Shown here: positions 35,642-43,970 of the stretch, piece by piece
Numbering within the stretch: the first letter of the stretch is position 1
Layout: each line of letters begins with the position of its first letter
Source: Lyngbya sp. PCC 8106
GTDB lineage: Bacteria; Cyanobacteriota; Cyanobacteriia; Cyanobacteriales; Microcoleaceae
DNA length: 64,000 nt
NCBI RefSeq assembly: GCF_000169095.1
Contig: NZ_AAVU01000003.1
Location: 220,204-284,203, forward strand
Reading direction: 5' to 3'
Position numbers and translations under genes: made by a program
Notes under the pieces: model-generated
The model's database searches: none
Told to the model about the DNA's origin: nothing
Seen by the model: only the letters and a program-made list of their open reading frames with translations

Positions 35642-35842
35642 TTAGGTGTCTGGAGTTTCTGTAGAATGACTCTCTAGGGTGACATCTTCATAGAGATCAA
35701 CCAAGGACACGGTTAAATTCAAACTGTCTAAGATTTTGTAGTCGTTGAATTTGTCGCCTCGTTCAAAAGCTTCGGTCTCAGGAGAGTTACTATAGAAAGA
35801 GTTCCCTGACCGTTTCAATACAACTTCACCCGATAGAGAGTC
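35642..35842 (-). pseudogene. Uma2-like gene remnant
   Basis: A minus-strand frame of 66 codons without an ATG start, bounded upstream by stops. It reads SGEVVLKRSGNSFYSN, then SPETEAFERGDKFNDYK, then ILDSLNLTVSLVDLYEDVTLE before the stop. The middle block resembles the STEDYDRGEKFAAYR motif of the Uma2 family (predicted PD-(D/E)XK-type nucleases), and the end resembles its usual C-terminus. The 40 or so residues expected between them, and the whole N-terminal half, are missing. This looks like a decayed copy. Confidence 0.5.
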
Positions 35843-35960
35843 CTATTATCGTTGTTTGTTCTCTTTTCTCTTTTAAGATCACTTATTTACCATCACCGAG
35901 ATAGGACTGTTCAGATAATCACTTTATTCAAGAATAATAGAAGTGACAACAGGAAAAACG

Positions 35961-37403
35961 ATGAATATCAAACAAATTTTACCGTTAGGATTTGGAGTTA
36001 TTCTTTTAATTGTGAGTATTAACAGCTTAATTACGCTGAATAGTACCTCCACTTTAAAAGAGTCTTCCGAGTGGGTTGCCCATACCTATCAAGTGCAATC
36101 AATGTTAAGAGGTTTAGAAAAAAGTTTAGTTGATGCTGAAACCGGACAACGAGGTTTTATTATTACAGGACAGGATGAATTTCTCGACCCCTATAATCAT
36201 ACTGAACAGAATTTAGATGATGACTTTGATCAATTAAGTGACAAAATATCAGATAATCCTGAACAACTCGAAAGACTTACTAAAGTTGAAGAACTAGCAA
36301 ACAACAAACTCACCGAACTACAACAAACGATTAATTTAAAGAAAGCCGGACAAGATGACATGGTTTTGGATATTATGCTGTCAGCTCAAGGCAAACAAAT
36401 CATGGATGAAATTCGGATACAAATAGCAGAGATGATCGCAGTCGAAAGTGATCTTCTCAGCCAAAGACAAGAACGGACTCAACTCGATTATCAATTAGTT
36501 AATTTAGGAGCTTGGATTGGATTAATCACTGTTTTTCTAGTCGGCATTCTCGTATTATTTTTGATCAATAGACTCGCGATTCAACCGATTAATACTGTTG
36601 CGAATACAATTGCAATTTCGGCTCATGAGATTGCCACAGCCATTGAACAACAAGAACGCACGGCTTCAGGACAAGCGGCTTCGGTTAATACAACCACGAC
36701 AACAATGGATGAATTAGAAGCATCTTCACGTCAATCTGCCTCACAAGCAGATGCGGCATCTGAGAAGGCACAGCTTGCACTCCAAGCAGCAGAAAATGGA
36801 AATAATACCGTTTCCCAAACATTAGAAGGTATGAACCAATTAACGCAAAGAGTTAAAGAAATTGCGGATCAAATTACTAGATTAAGTGAACAAACCAGTC
36901 AAATTGGTAATATTTCTCTAATTGTTAGTGATCTGGCTAGTCAAACCAATATGTTAGCACTCAATGCTGCGGTAGAAGCAGTTAGAGCAGGAGAACAGGG
37001 TCGAGGTTTTTCGATTGTTGCTTCAGAAATTCAAAAATTAGCAGATAAAAGTAAAAAATCAACTGAAGAAATTAATACTTTGGTTGATGAGATTCAAAAT
37101 TCAATTCGTTCTACAGTTATAGCAGCAGAGGAAGGTAAAAAAACAGTAAACTGGAGTATGAGCATGACCCAAAACACAACTCAAGCCTTTGTTGGTATTA
37201 CTAATACGATTAATACAGTTGTGATGTACAATCAACAAATTTCTCTCAATGTTCAACAGGAAGTCCTCGCCATTCAACAAGTCGTAGAAGCAATGGAGAG
37301 TATTAATCAAGGAGCAAAAGAAACTGCACTGGGTATTCGTCAAACTCGAATCGGAACTGAAAATTTAAAGCAAGTCGCCGAGCAACTTAAAACGATTGTT
37401 TAA
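35961..37403 (+). CDS. Methyl-accepting chemotaxis protein with CHASE3 sensor domain
   Basis: A 480-residue chemoreceptor. Layout: first membrane segment (about 8-24), a helical CHASE3 domain (about 28-165, with ETGQRGFIITGQ as landmark), second membrane segment (GLITVFLVGILVLFLI), then a long methyl-accepting signalling domain. The conserved hairpin tip reads LASQTNMLALNAAVEAVRAG, then GRGFSIVASEIQKLADKS. The ATG at 35961 has AGGA six bases upstream and is preferred to the GTG at 35943. No HAMP domain is obvious. It should signal through CheA/CheW, probably to pili-based motility; che genes are not in the window. Confidence 0.9.
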   Translation: MNIKQILPLGFGVILLIVSINSLITLNSTSTLKESSEWVAHTYQVQSMLRGLEKSLVDAETGQRGFIITGQDEFLDPYNHTEQNLDDDFDQLSDKISDNPEQLERLTKVEELANNKLTELQQTINLKKAGQDDMVLDIMLSAQGKQIMDEIRIQIAEMIAVESDLLSQRQERTQLDYQLVNLGAWIGLITVFLVGILVLFLINRLAIQPINTVANTIAISAHEIATAIEQQERTASGQAASVNTTTTTMDELEASSRQSASQADAASEKAQLALQAAENGNNTVSQTLEGMNQLTQRVKEIADQITRLSEQTSQIGNISLIVSDLASQTNMLALNAAVEAVRAGEQGRGFSIVASEIQKLADKSKKSTEEINTLVDEIQNSIRSTVIAAEEGKKTVNWSMSMTQNTTQAFVGITNTINTVVMYNQQISLNVQQEVLAIQQVVEAMESINQGAKETALGIRQTRIGTENLKQVAEQLKTIV

Positions 37404-37421
37404 GTCTAAAATTCATCGCCA

Positions 37422-38201
37422 TCAAGCCCCCATTCCTGAATACTGTCGCAGCCCTTTTCGCCATAACCAACGGTTTAATACAAACATAACTATACCCCAA
37501 CCCAACATTACCATTAACCCTCGCCCAATATTGGTTGGTAGTCCCACTAACACTGAAGCGGGAAAATTGACTAAGTAAGGAAACGGTGTCCACAGAACAA
37601 TTTCTCGCAAGGTTGGGGGGAACATTTCTAAAGGAGCAATCACTCCAGATAGGAACAAATAAGGTAAAAACCATAGTTCTTCTAAGGCGGATGCTCGTTC
37701 AGTCCAAAATGCAGCTAAGGCTAAGGTATATTGAATTAAAAATCGTAAGCAAAAAGCAACTAAAAGAATTAAAAGAAAGATTAAAGTGGTACTCAAACTC
37801 GGTAGCCAAAAAGCTTGGGGATAGAGGGTAAAAAATAGCAATACCAGTCCGATAATAAAGGGAAATCGGGCAAATCGTTCGGCGATATGCGAGAAAAAAT
37901 GATGCCAAACGGGATCAATGGGTTGAAGTAATCGCGGCGAGAGTTTCCCTTGAATGACTTCTCGCTCAAATTCCCAAATCACCCAAACGACGTTAGATTG
38001 TCGAACTAAAAAAGCGGCAAGAAAATAACGTGCAAACTGAACTGGTTCTAGGGCAAGTTCCTGAGATTGAGCAGCTTTTACCCAAATTCCCATAACAATA
38101 AAAGGTAATGAACCGGATAATACCCATAAAAAAAGTTCAGCCCGATACTCTAACATATAGGCATAATAAGTCGTGAGTAAAGTTTTGGCAGTTTTCCACA
38201 T
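37422..38201 (-). CDS. ABC-2 type transporter permease
   Basis: A 259-residue inner-membrane protein of the ABC-2/DUF990 permease type. It has six hydrophobic segments. The N-terminal amphipathic start MWKTAKTLLTTYYAYMLEYR and the C-terminal LFLSGVIAPLEMFPPTLREIVLWTPFPYLVNFP match this family well. Members pair with another permease and an ABC ATPase, usually coded next to each other, but no ATPase is adjacent here. It converges with the chemoreceptor gene with only 18 bases between the stops. The substrate is unknown. Confidence 0.85.
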   Translation of the reverse strand: MWKTAKTLLTTYYAYMLEYRAELFLWVLSGSLPFIVMGIWVKAAQSQELALEPVQFARYFLAAFLVRQSNVVWVIWEFEREVIQGKLSPRLLQPIDPVWHHFFSHIAERFARFPFIIGLVLLFFTLYPQAFWLPSLSTTLIFLLILLVAFCLRFLIQYTLALAAFWTERASALEELWFLPYLFLSGVIAPLEMFPPTLREIVLWTPFPYLVNFPASVLVGLPTNIGRGLMVMLGWGIVMFVLNRWLWRKGLRQYSGMGA

Positions 38202-38224
38202 TTTAAAACTAATATTGAGCGTTT

Positions 38225-39478
38225 TTACTGAATCAAAATATGTTTCTGAATGTCAACAATATCTTTAGAATTATCTAAAATCAAGAGGTTCATAAAAACC
38301 TTTAAATTAGCGGGAGATAATAAGGATGGAAATAAATTTTTATACGCTTTATTGAGCTTTCCTCGTTGCACGGCTGTTAAACCACTACGAAGTTTGAGAT
38401 AGGTTTTAAGCTGCTGAGGATTGTAAATGTCGGCTTCTACATCGGGATGAACTGTGGAACGATTATTTTCTAACTCCGAAAAACTGACTTCAGAGAGTTT
38501 TGGTTGATTACGAGTTGCCATTGATAACAACAAAATTTTCCAAGCTTTTTGTGATAAAAGAGCAGAAGAAGCCATCTTAAATGCTGGATTTATTTTAGCT
38601 GATTTCAAGGCAACTAAGCCCCAATGTAATCTCAAATAATTACGAATTTGTGCCAGGTCAGGAAGCCGATGATGATGCTTTTGATGAATCAGAGGATAAA
38701 TTTTCTCTTTGATTAAAATATTCGTTCTCAGTCGCTTTTCTAGAGACAACTTTTGATTATAAGCTCCCGGCCAAACCGTTCGGTAAGCTAAACAACGATT
38801 AATAAAAATAGCATCTCCAAACTGAGCGATTTTAATCCAAGAATCTATATCATCAAAATTCACATCCAAACTCGAATCCCACCCTCCAGATTTAAGAAAG
38901 GCATCTCGGCGATAAGCAACTTGTACCGGAGTTCCAAAGGGAACTTGTTCGAGTAACATTCCATAATGAATGTCTTCTTGAGGAATATAAAATGCTTTTC
39001 CAGGCCCAATAATTCGAGTGCGGCTGAGTTCTCGTCCGTTGGGATCAACCTGTGCTGCTTGAGCCGAACAAATCACGGCTTTAGAGTTTTTTTCAGGGGT
39101 GATTGTCGTCTGATGAATTGCGATCGCCTGTGCCATTTCTTCGATACAATTTGGAGCGAGATAATCATCATCATCAACAGGTTTAATCCACTCTCCCGAT
39201 GCAACACTCACCCCCATATTCATTGTTTGGGAATGACCACTATTGCGCTCATTACGATGGTAAATTAGACGGCGATCGCTCTGTTTAAGTTGAGATTGAC
39301 ACAAATTTTTGACATATTCTTCAGTCCCATCAGAGGAACAATCATCAGCAACGACCACCTCACAGGGAACCGTTTGTTTTAAGGCGGAATTGATCGCCCG
39401 TTTCAACAAATTTAAGCGGTTATAAGTGGTGATGACGATACTAAACCGGATTGCCACTGTTGACGCTTCTTGAGGCAT
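38225..39478 (-). CDS. Family 2 glycosyltransferase
   Basis: A 417-residue protein. The first 230 residues form a GT2 domain: FSIVITTYNRLNLLKRAINS, VVADDCSSDGTEEYV and the metal-binding KPVDDDDYLAPN, then a LDVNFDDIDSWIKIA acceptor motif. The C-terminal 180 residues are helical and contain two similar segments (QIRNYLRLHWGLVALKSAKI and QLKTYLKLRSGLTAVQRGKL), which look like an internal repeat of unknown role. It is 23 bases before the ABC permease gene, so the two may be co-transcribed, possibly for making and exporting a glycan. Confidence 0.88.
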   Translation of the reverse strand: MPQEASTVAIRFSIVITTYNRLNLLKRAINSALKQTVPCEVVVADDCSSDGTEEYVKNLCQSQLKQSDRRLIYHRNERNSGHSQTMNMGVSVASGEWIKPVDDDDYLAPNCIEEMAQAIAIHQTTITPEKNSKAVICSAQAAQVDPNGRELSRTRIIGPGKAFYIPQEDIHYGMLLEQVPFGTPVQVAYRRDAFLKSGGWDSSLDVNFDDIDSWIKIAQFGDAIFINRCLAYRTVWPGAYNQKLSLEKRLRTNILIKEKIYPLIHQKHHHRLPDLAQIRNYLRLHWGLVALKSAKINPAFKMASSALLSQKAWKILLLSMATRNQPKLSEVSFSELENNRSTVHPDVEADIYNPQQLKTYLKLRSGLTAVQRGKLNKAYKNLFPSLLSPANLKVFMNLLILDNSKDIVDIQKHILIQ

Positions 39479-39643
39479 TGTTGAGTAAGAGTAGATGAGT
39501 AAAGTTGTCCCAGAATCTCGCCATACCGACCTGAGTCAATGTCAGGTAGAAGTTTGACTCCACAGTAGCACTACCGGGGAAGATTCGGCCAGATCTATTT
39601 TTGCAGTCAACTAACAACCCACTCAACACCAAAATTCATTCAA

Positions 39644-39679
39644 ATTCCACGCCCTCCTGTTTAGGAAAAGGCATGGAAT
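39644..39679 (-). terminator. Terminator of the apocarotenoid oxygenase gene
   Basis: On the minus strand, ATTCCATGCC (39679-39670) pairs with GGCGTGGAAT (39653-39644, one G-U pair), followed by TTTGAATGAATTTT. It starts 28 bases after the stop codon at 39708. Confidence 0.5.
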
Positions 39680-39707
39680 CTAATGTCGCGGAGACAGCTT
39701 CAATCTT

Positions 39708-41192
39708 TTAAATGTGAGCAAACGTTCCGTGTAAACCATAGGGAATATGATGCTTGAGATGCAATTGGGCAACTGGCCCCCTGTTAAGATCTTTTGCATC
39801 TAAAATCACAATATCTGAGCGATGATAACTCGCATCATACACCAATGTCAAGAGCCAGCCATCATCTTCGTTGACACCGTTAGGATGGGGAACAAACACA
39901 GGTTCACCGGAAAAGCCGTGAGGGGCTGCACTCCAGAGTTGACGTTCACCCGTTTGCAAGTCTAGCTTGAGAACTCCCTGTAACGGTGCATTTCCCTCCG
40001 CATCGTGGGCGGCGCCGAGGTAGACATAACGATAGGGACGTCCAACCCATTCGGGATTGAGGGTGGGAAACTCACAACAACGGCTGTCAACTTGCTGACG
40101 TTCGACTTGACCTGTTTTCAAATTAATCTCAAAATGCCACAATTGCCCTGGATCTAATGCGGTAAAATCTGTATCGTGAAAATCGGCTTGCGGATCAACT
40201 CCGGGAAGGGATTGATAACAAATTGAATCTACACAAATTTTATCCCCTTGTTCGTAGGCGTTGGCGTGATGGAAAACAAACCCCGAGTGAGTTTCAAAAC
40301 ATTTGATTCCCGGTTGTTCTTTTTGATTACGAGGAATGACAATAATCCGAGTCGGTTGTTTGGGTTTAAAGTTAACACATTCTCCCGCCCCACAAAACCC
40401 AAACAGAAAGGGTAGAGGATTAAAACTAACTGGATTTTGGAAGAAAATACAATAATTTGGGGTAATGGCGAAATCGTGAACAAAGGCAAATCCGGGTACA
40501 GAATGGGCGTGTTTGCGTAAAAGTTTGCCTTGGGGACTCAGTTCATAAATAGTAAATGTGGTAGAAAGTCCGGGTTTAATGGAGAAGTTCACGAGACATT
40601 GTTCGCCCTCGTCTAACTCACAATGGGGGTCAATACAAGGATGGGCTGAAAACGCATCGCCCGGTTCTAAAATGCCATCTAAATAATCAATTCCAATGGT
40701 TTCTAAGGTTTGAGGATCGAGTTGATGAGGTTCGGCTGCTTCCCACAAGGCTAACAGTTTATTACCCCAATAAATTACTTGAGTATTGGCAATGTTTTTT
40801 AAACGCAAATCAAACGCATTTGCCAATATACCGCCCGGTTTTTGAGTCCCAAATACACCCCGATAAAGAGGAATTCCTGCTTTTTGTTCTTCAACATATC
40901 CTTTCGTTCTTACATAACGGTTGCGATAGTGGGCGCGTCCTTGGGAAAATTGAATTGCCGAAATCATCCCATCGCCATCAAAAGGATGATGGACAGGATA
41001 ACCATTAATATCTAATAAACCGGGGCCGTTCCTATACAAAGTTCCTGTTAATTCCGGTGGAATTTTCCCTTCGATATCTTCTATCGGATAGTCATATTCA
41101 TGGGGTTGAGATTGATAGCCTTTTTGCCAGTCTTTGGTATTGTAAGATAATTCTTTCTTTACGAAAGGTTTCGGCATTTGTAGGTTAGTCAT
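39708..41192 (-). CDS. Apocarotenoid oxygenase (carotenoid cleavage dioxygenase family)
   Basis: A 494-residue seven-bladed beta-propeller enzyme that cleaves apocarotenals with Fe(II) and O2, for example to retinal, near the membrane surface. The four iron-binding histidines are His184 (FSAHP), His239 (FVHDF), His308/309 (FVFHHAN) and His488 (GLHGTF). They lie within a few residues of those known for Synechocystis ACO (183, 238, 304, 484). The N-terminal RNGPG and HPFDGDGM motifs are intact. It lies 72 bases after the BT1-type transporter gene on the same strand, suggesting an operon. Retinal could serve a rhodopsin, not seen in this window. Confidence 0.92.
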   Translation of the reverse strand: MTNLQMPKPFVKKELSYNTKDWQKGYQSQPHEYDYPIEDIEGKIPPELTGTLYRNGPGLLDINGYPVHHPFDGDGMISAIQFSQGRAHYRNRYVRTKGYVEEQKAGIPLYRGVFGTQKPGGILANAFDLRLKNIANTQVIYWGNKLLALWEAAEPHQLDPQTLETIGIDYLDGILEPGDAFSAHPCIDPHCELDEGEQCLVNFSIKPGLSTTFTIYELSPQGKLLRKHAHSVPGFAFVHDFAITPNYCIFFQNPVSFNPLPFLFGFCGAGECVNFKPKQPTRIIVIPRNQKEQPGIKCFETHSGFVFHHANAYEQGDKICVDSICYQSLPGVDPQADFHDTDFTALDPGQLWHFEINLKTGQVERQQVDSRCCEFPTLNPEWVGRPYRYVYLGAAHDAEGNAPLQGVLKLDLQTGERQLWSAAPHGFSGEPVFVPHPNGVNEDDGWLLTLVYDASYHRSDIVILDAKDLNRGPVAQLHLKHHIPYGLHGTFAHI

Positions 41193-41264
41193 TGTTCTTT
41201 TTTTGAGTGTGAGAAGTTTAATAAAAGTCTATCCAAAAAATCATTGAGGAGGTGTTATTCGACT

Positions 41265-42677
41265 TTAATCTCGAATCCCAATCCCCTCATATTCTGGTAC
41301 AAATTCGGGTACATGATTGTGTCCAGTGCGTTGAGAGATTGGCATTTTAGAATCAGAATTTTCTCCCTCTGCTTCTGCGCTAAGATTGGGCAACCAGTTA
41401 AGAAAGAGAAGGGGAAGCAGTGTGGAAATATTGGTAATCATCACCAGTATCCAGAGGTTTTCAAACTGATGTTCTGTTACTCCGAGTAGGTGAGTTAATA
41501 ATGCTCCAGATTCGTGAGATAAGAGTCCGGCTAGATTATACACTGACATTAACAACGCAAATAAAGTTGCTTCAACTCCAGGCGGACACAAACGCGCTGC
41601 TAACACTAAAACAGGCATATAGGCGATTTGTCCCATGACGGTTAAAATTAGACTATCGCCTAAACTAAACCAATGATCATCTATGCCTAATGCACGGTTA
41701 GCATGGGTGACAAGCAATAACATTGTCAAGCCAAGAACTGCTGATAAAATTGTAGACCAAGTGAAGATTTTGCGAAAGGGAACGGTTTTAAAAAAGCGTT
41801 GAAATAGCAGCACACCGACTAAAGAGGCGATACTGGTCACTAGGCGAACTCGCCCTAAAAATTCGGGTTGAAATCCGAGTTCGTTTGTGGTGAAATAAAA
41901 GAAAGCTGAATCGGCTGTTGGGGTGGCTTGCCAGATGAATAAAAAAGCCATCGGTAGCCAGATTGTTTTTTGAGTAACAGCCTGACGGAGTTGACGAATT
42001 TGTTGTTTAACGGTTTCTAGATTTGAGCGATCGCCCACTTTTTCTTCTGTGATTAGCCAAGCCACTCCACAGACAATTAAAGGAAAACTTGCAGTGATTA
42101 AAAAGACAGTTTTTACGGTGACGATTTCTAATAAAAAACCACTGAGATAAGCAGTAATTAATCCCCCTAAAGCTGAACTTCCCCAACACAAGGATTGCAA
42201 GGAACCGACATCACTGAGGGATTCTTTTCGCGCCCGTTCAACTACTAATGAGTCTACAATCACATCACTGATGGCGACAGACAACGAACTGAGGGTGATG
42301 ACGAGAGTGGCGGTGAGGGGACTATCTACGACTGTTGCCATCGCAATCCAGGCGATCGCACCCAAAAAACCTGATAAAATCAGATAGGGTCGGCGACGAT
42401 AGCCAAATAGGGGTAAACCGTCGGAAAGAAAGCCAAATAAAGGTTTGATTACCCAAGGTAAGACGACGATTCCCAACATTGCTGAGACTTCAGCAGGCGT
42501 CATTCCCAAGTCGTCTTTGAGAAAGAAGCTCACAGCAAGTCGCGCCAGTCCTAAGATGCCTTGAACGAAGTATACGAGTAATATTGCTATTAGTTCTGGG
42601 GTGGGCTTCTTACCGAAAAATATATTCTTCTTGATATTGGCTTTGATTTTGGCTAGCCTCGTCGAAGATATAAACAT
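41265..42677 (-). CDS. Folate-biopterin transporter (BT1 family)
   Basis: A 470-residue major-facilitator-type membrane protein with about twelve membrane segments. BT1-family landmarks include YFVQGILGLARLAVSFFLKDDLG, PWVIKPLFGFLSDGLPLFGYRRRPYL, the loop SDVIVDSLVVERAR and QSLCWGSSALGG. Members move folates or pterins; cyanobacterial and plastid homologues have been shown to take up folate. It is the first gene of a probable two-gene unit with the apocarotenoid oxygenase. The upstream 300 bases carry a REP palindrome but no other gene. Confidence 0.9.
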   Translation of the reverse strand: MFISSTRLAKIKANIKKNIFFGKKPTPELIAILLVYFVQGILGLARLAVSFFLKDDLGMTPAEVSAMLGIVVLPWVIKPLFGFLSDGLPLFGYRRRPYLILSGFLGAIAWIAMATVVDSPLTATLVITLSSLSVAISDVIVDSLVVERARKESLSDVGSLQSLCWGSSALGGLITAYLSGFLLEIVTVKTVFLITASFPLIVCGVAWLITEEKVGDRSNLETVKQQIRQLRQAVTQKTIWLPMAFLFIWQATPTADSAFFYFTTNELGFQPEFLGRVRLVTSIASLVGVLLFQRFFKTVPFRKIFTWSTILSAVLGLTMLLLVTHANRALGIDDHWFSLGDSLILTVMGQIAYMPVLVLAARLCPPGVEATLFALLMSVYNLAGLLSHESGALLTHLLGVTEHQFENLWILVMITNISTLLPLLFLNWLPNLSAEAEGENSDSKMPISQRTGHNHVPEFVPEYEGIGIRD

Positions 42678-42924
42678 TTGATAAAAAAAGATTAAGAAAT
42701 ATAAATACTTATAACACAGGTCTAGGGGGGACTGTTATCTGCCGATTGGGTTAATCTCGTCTCTCTGAGGGCTGAATGAGAGCGTATTTTAGTCGTTTTC
42801 TCAGAAATGGGGAGCAAAATCAAGGCGTTTGCAGTCTAAGAATGCGGGATTCTACAAATAATCTGGAGTAATCCGGAGCTGCCGATCACTTTTGGTTGGC
42901 AGTTTTCCTGTGAAGCCACTCAGA

Positions 42925-42943
42925 GGGCGCAAGCCTTGCACCC
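42925..42943. repeat. REP-like palindrome on the 3' side of the RAYT gene
   Basis: GGGCGCAAG-C-CTTGCACCC, one base different from the three perfect copies on the other side of the transposase gene, and likewise followed by CTAC. It lies 34 bases beyond the transposase stop, in the 300-base gap before the BT1 gene. The rest of that gap shows nothing recognisable. Confidence 0.7.
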
Positions 42944-42977
42944 CTACAATTTTTGAAAAACGTTAAATAGATAGCGA

Positions 42978-43550
42978 TCAAAAGGGTAAATCTAATTCAA
43001 TCGTTTGATAATGGGAATATTTTTGAGGGTTTTCTGGATCTTCCGACCAAGATAATGGATTTTCGAGGATATATTTTCGGATATTATACAATGATAATTC
43101 ATCTCGAATAATATGTTCATAATAGTTGCGCTGCCAAATCGAAACGCCTGAAATTTGACGAATTTCACTAATTCGTTTTGTTACTCCGGCTTTAAACCCT
43201 GAAATTAATGTAGACAAAGATCGGTGTTTTCTGGCACCGGGATTGTTTTCCAACTGTTCGCCAAAACCGTTATTAATTTCTGTTTTAATAATCACAATCG
43301 CGTGAAAATGATTCGGCATAATAATCCATTCATCTAATTCAATTTCTGATCGGATTTTGGCAGATTTTAACCATTCTTCAGCGACAATAGAACCAATAGA
43401 ATTGAGGTGCATTTTCCCGTTTTTTATTTCGCCGAACCAACATTGGCGATCGCGAGTACATAAGGTGATAAAATAAAAACCAGCTTGAGAATAATCATAC
43501 CCCTGAAGACGAATAGAACGGCGATGATATTGGGAATGATATTGATTCAT
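42978..43550 (-). CDS. REP-associated tyrosine transposase (RAYT, Y1 HUH family)
   Basis: A 190-residue Y1-transposase-like protein that nicks single-stranded DNA at REP palindromes. It has the HUH motif His81-Phe-His83 in MPNHFHAIVII and the catalytic tyrosine (143 or 144) in QRNYYEHIIRDE. The N-terminal block RRSIRLQGYDYSQAGFYFITLCT is also diagnostic. The ATG at 43550 is the right start: a longer frame from 43604 would add residues coded by REP repeat DNA. The gene is full length and all active-site residues are present. REP-like palindromes lie on both sides, which is the normal arrangement of a self-propagating or domesticated RAYT. Confidence 0.9.
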   Translation of the reverse strand: MNQYHSQYHRRSIRLQGYDYSQAGFYFITLCTRDRQCWFGEIKNGKMHLNSIGSIVAEEWLKSAKIRSEIELDEWIIMPNHFHAIVIIKTEINNGFGEQLENNPGARKHRSLSTLISGFKAGVTKRISEIRQISGVSIWQRNYYEHIIRDELSLYNIRKYILENPLSWSEDPENPQKYSHYQTIELDLPF

Positions 43551-43596
43551 ATTTGGTATTGGGGATAGTCCAACCGTAGGCTGGGCGCAAGCATAA

Positions 43597-43615
43597 GGGC
43601 GCAAGCCTTGCGCCC
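43597..43615. repeat. REP-like palindrome, copy 2
   Basis: Perfect inverted repeat GGGCGCAAG-C-CTTGCGCCC followed by CCTAC, within the first 130-bp unit. Confidence 0.8.
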
Positions 43616-43726
43616 CTACAACGCCCGTACAGCGCCCAATCTAACATTTTTCCGAGAGATTAGGAATGACATTGATTCATATTTGGTATTGGGGATAGTC
43701 CAACCGTAGGCTGGGCGCAAGCATGA

Positions 43727-43745
43727 GGGCGCAAGCCTTGCGCCC
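43727..43745. repeat. REP-like palindrome, copy 3
   Basis: Perfect inverted repeat identical to copy 2, in the second 130-bp unit. Confidence 0.8.
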
Positions 43746-43861
43746 CTACAACGCCCATACAGCGCCCAATCTAACATTTTTCCGAGAGATTAGGAATGAC
43801 ATTGATTCATATTTGGTATTGGTGATGATCAAATAGTTTTCCGCTATTTTTCCCTTCGTAG

Positions 43862-43880
43862 GGGCGCAAGGCTTGCGCCC
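43862..43880. repeat. REP-like palindrome, copy 4, opposite orientation
   Basis: GGGCGCAAG-G-CTTGCGCCC preceded by GTAG, so it is inverted relative to copies 1 to 3. It lies outside the tandem units, directly before the 11-bp minisatellite. Confidence 0.75.
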
Positions 43881-43935
43881 ATAGAACGCCCATAGAACGC
43901 CCATAGAACGCCCATAGAACGCCCATAGAACACCC
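43881..43935. repeat. 11-bp minisatellite
   Basis: Four perfect copies of ATAGAACGCCC (43881-43924) and one with a single change (43925-43935) run head to tail, ending 35 bases before the ubiD stop. Related CGCCCATAC/CGTACAGCGCCC strings occur inside the 130-bp units, so the array probably grew from REP-flanking sequence. Confidence 0.85.
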
Positions 43936-43970
43936 AGACAGCGCCCCTAAAATATTGGAAAATAGTTGAA

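Larger units (their letters stand above)
43541..43822. repeat. 130-bp tandem duplication covering the RAYT start
   Basis: Units 43541-43670 and 43671-43800 are 130 bases each and differ at only two positions. A third partial copy runs 43801-43822. Each unit begins with the sequence that codes the RAYT start (ATGAATCAAT on the minus strand) and contains one perfect REP palindrome. In the extra copies the frame ends after six codons, so only the copy at 43550 leads into the transposase. The near identity points to a recent event. Confidence 0.92.

Noticed and set aside
43551..43604. 18-residue N-terminal extension of the RAYT protein
   Set aside because: The extension is coded by REP tandem-repeat DNA, while the conserved protein begins at the ATG of 43550.
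43541..43935. CRISPR array
   Set aside because: The 130-bp units are near-identical throughout and the 11-bp units directly abut. There are no unique spacers between constant repeats and no cas genes.
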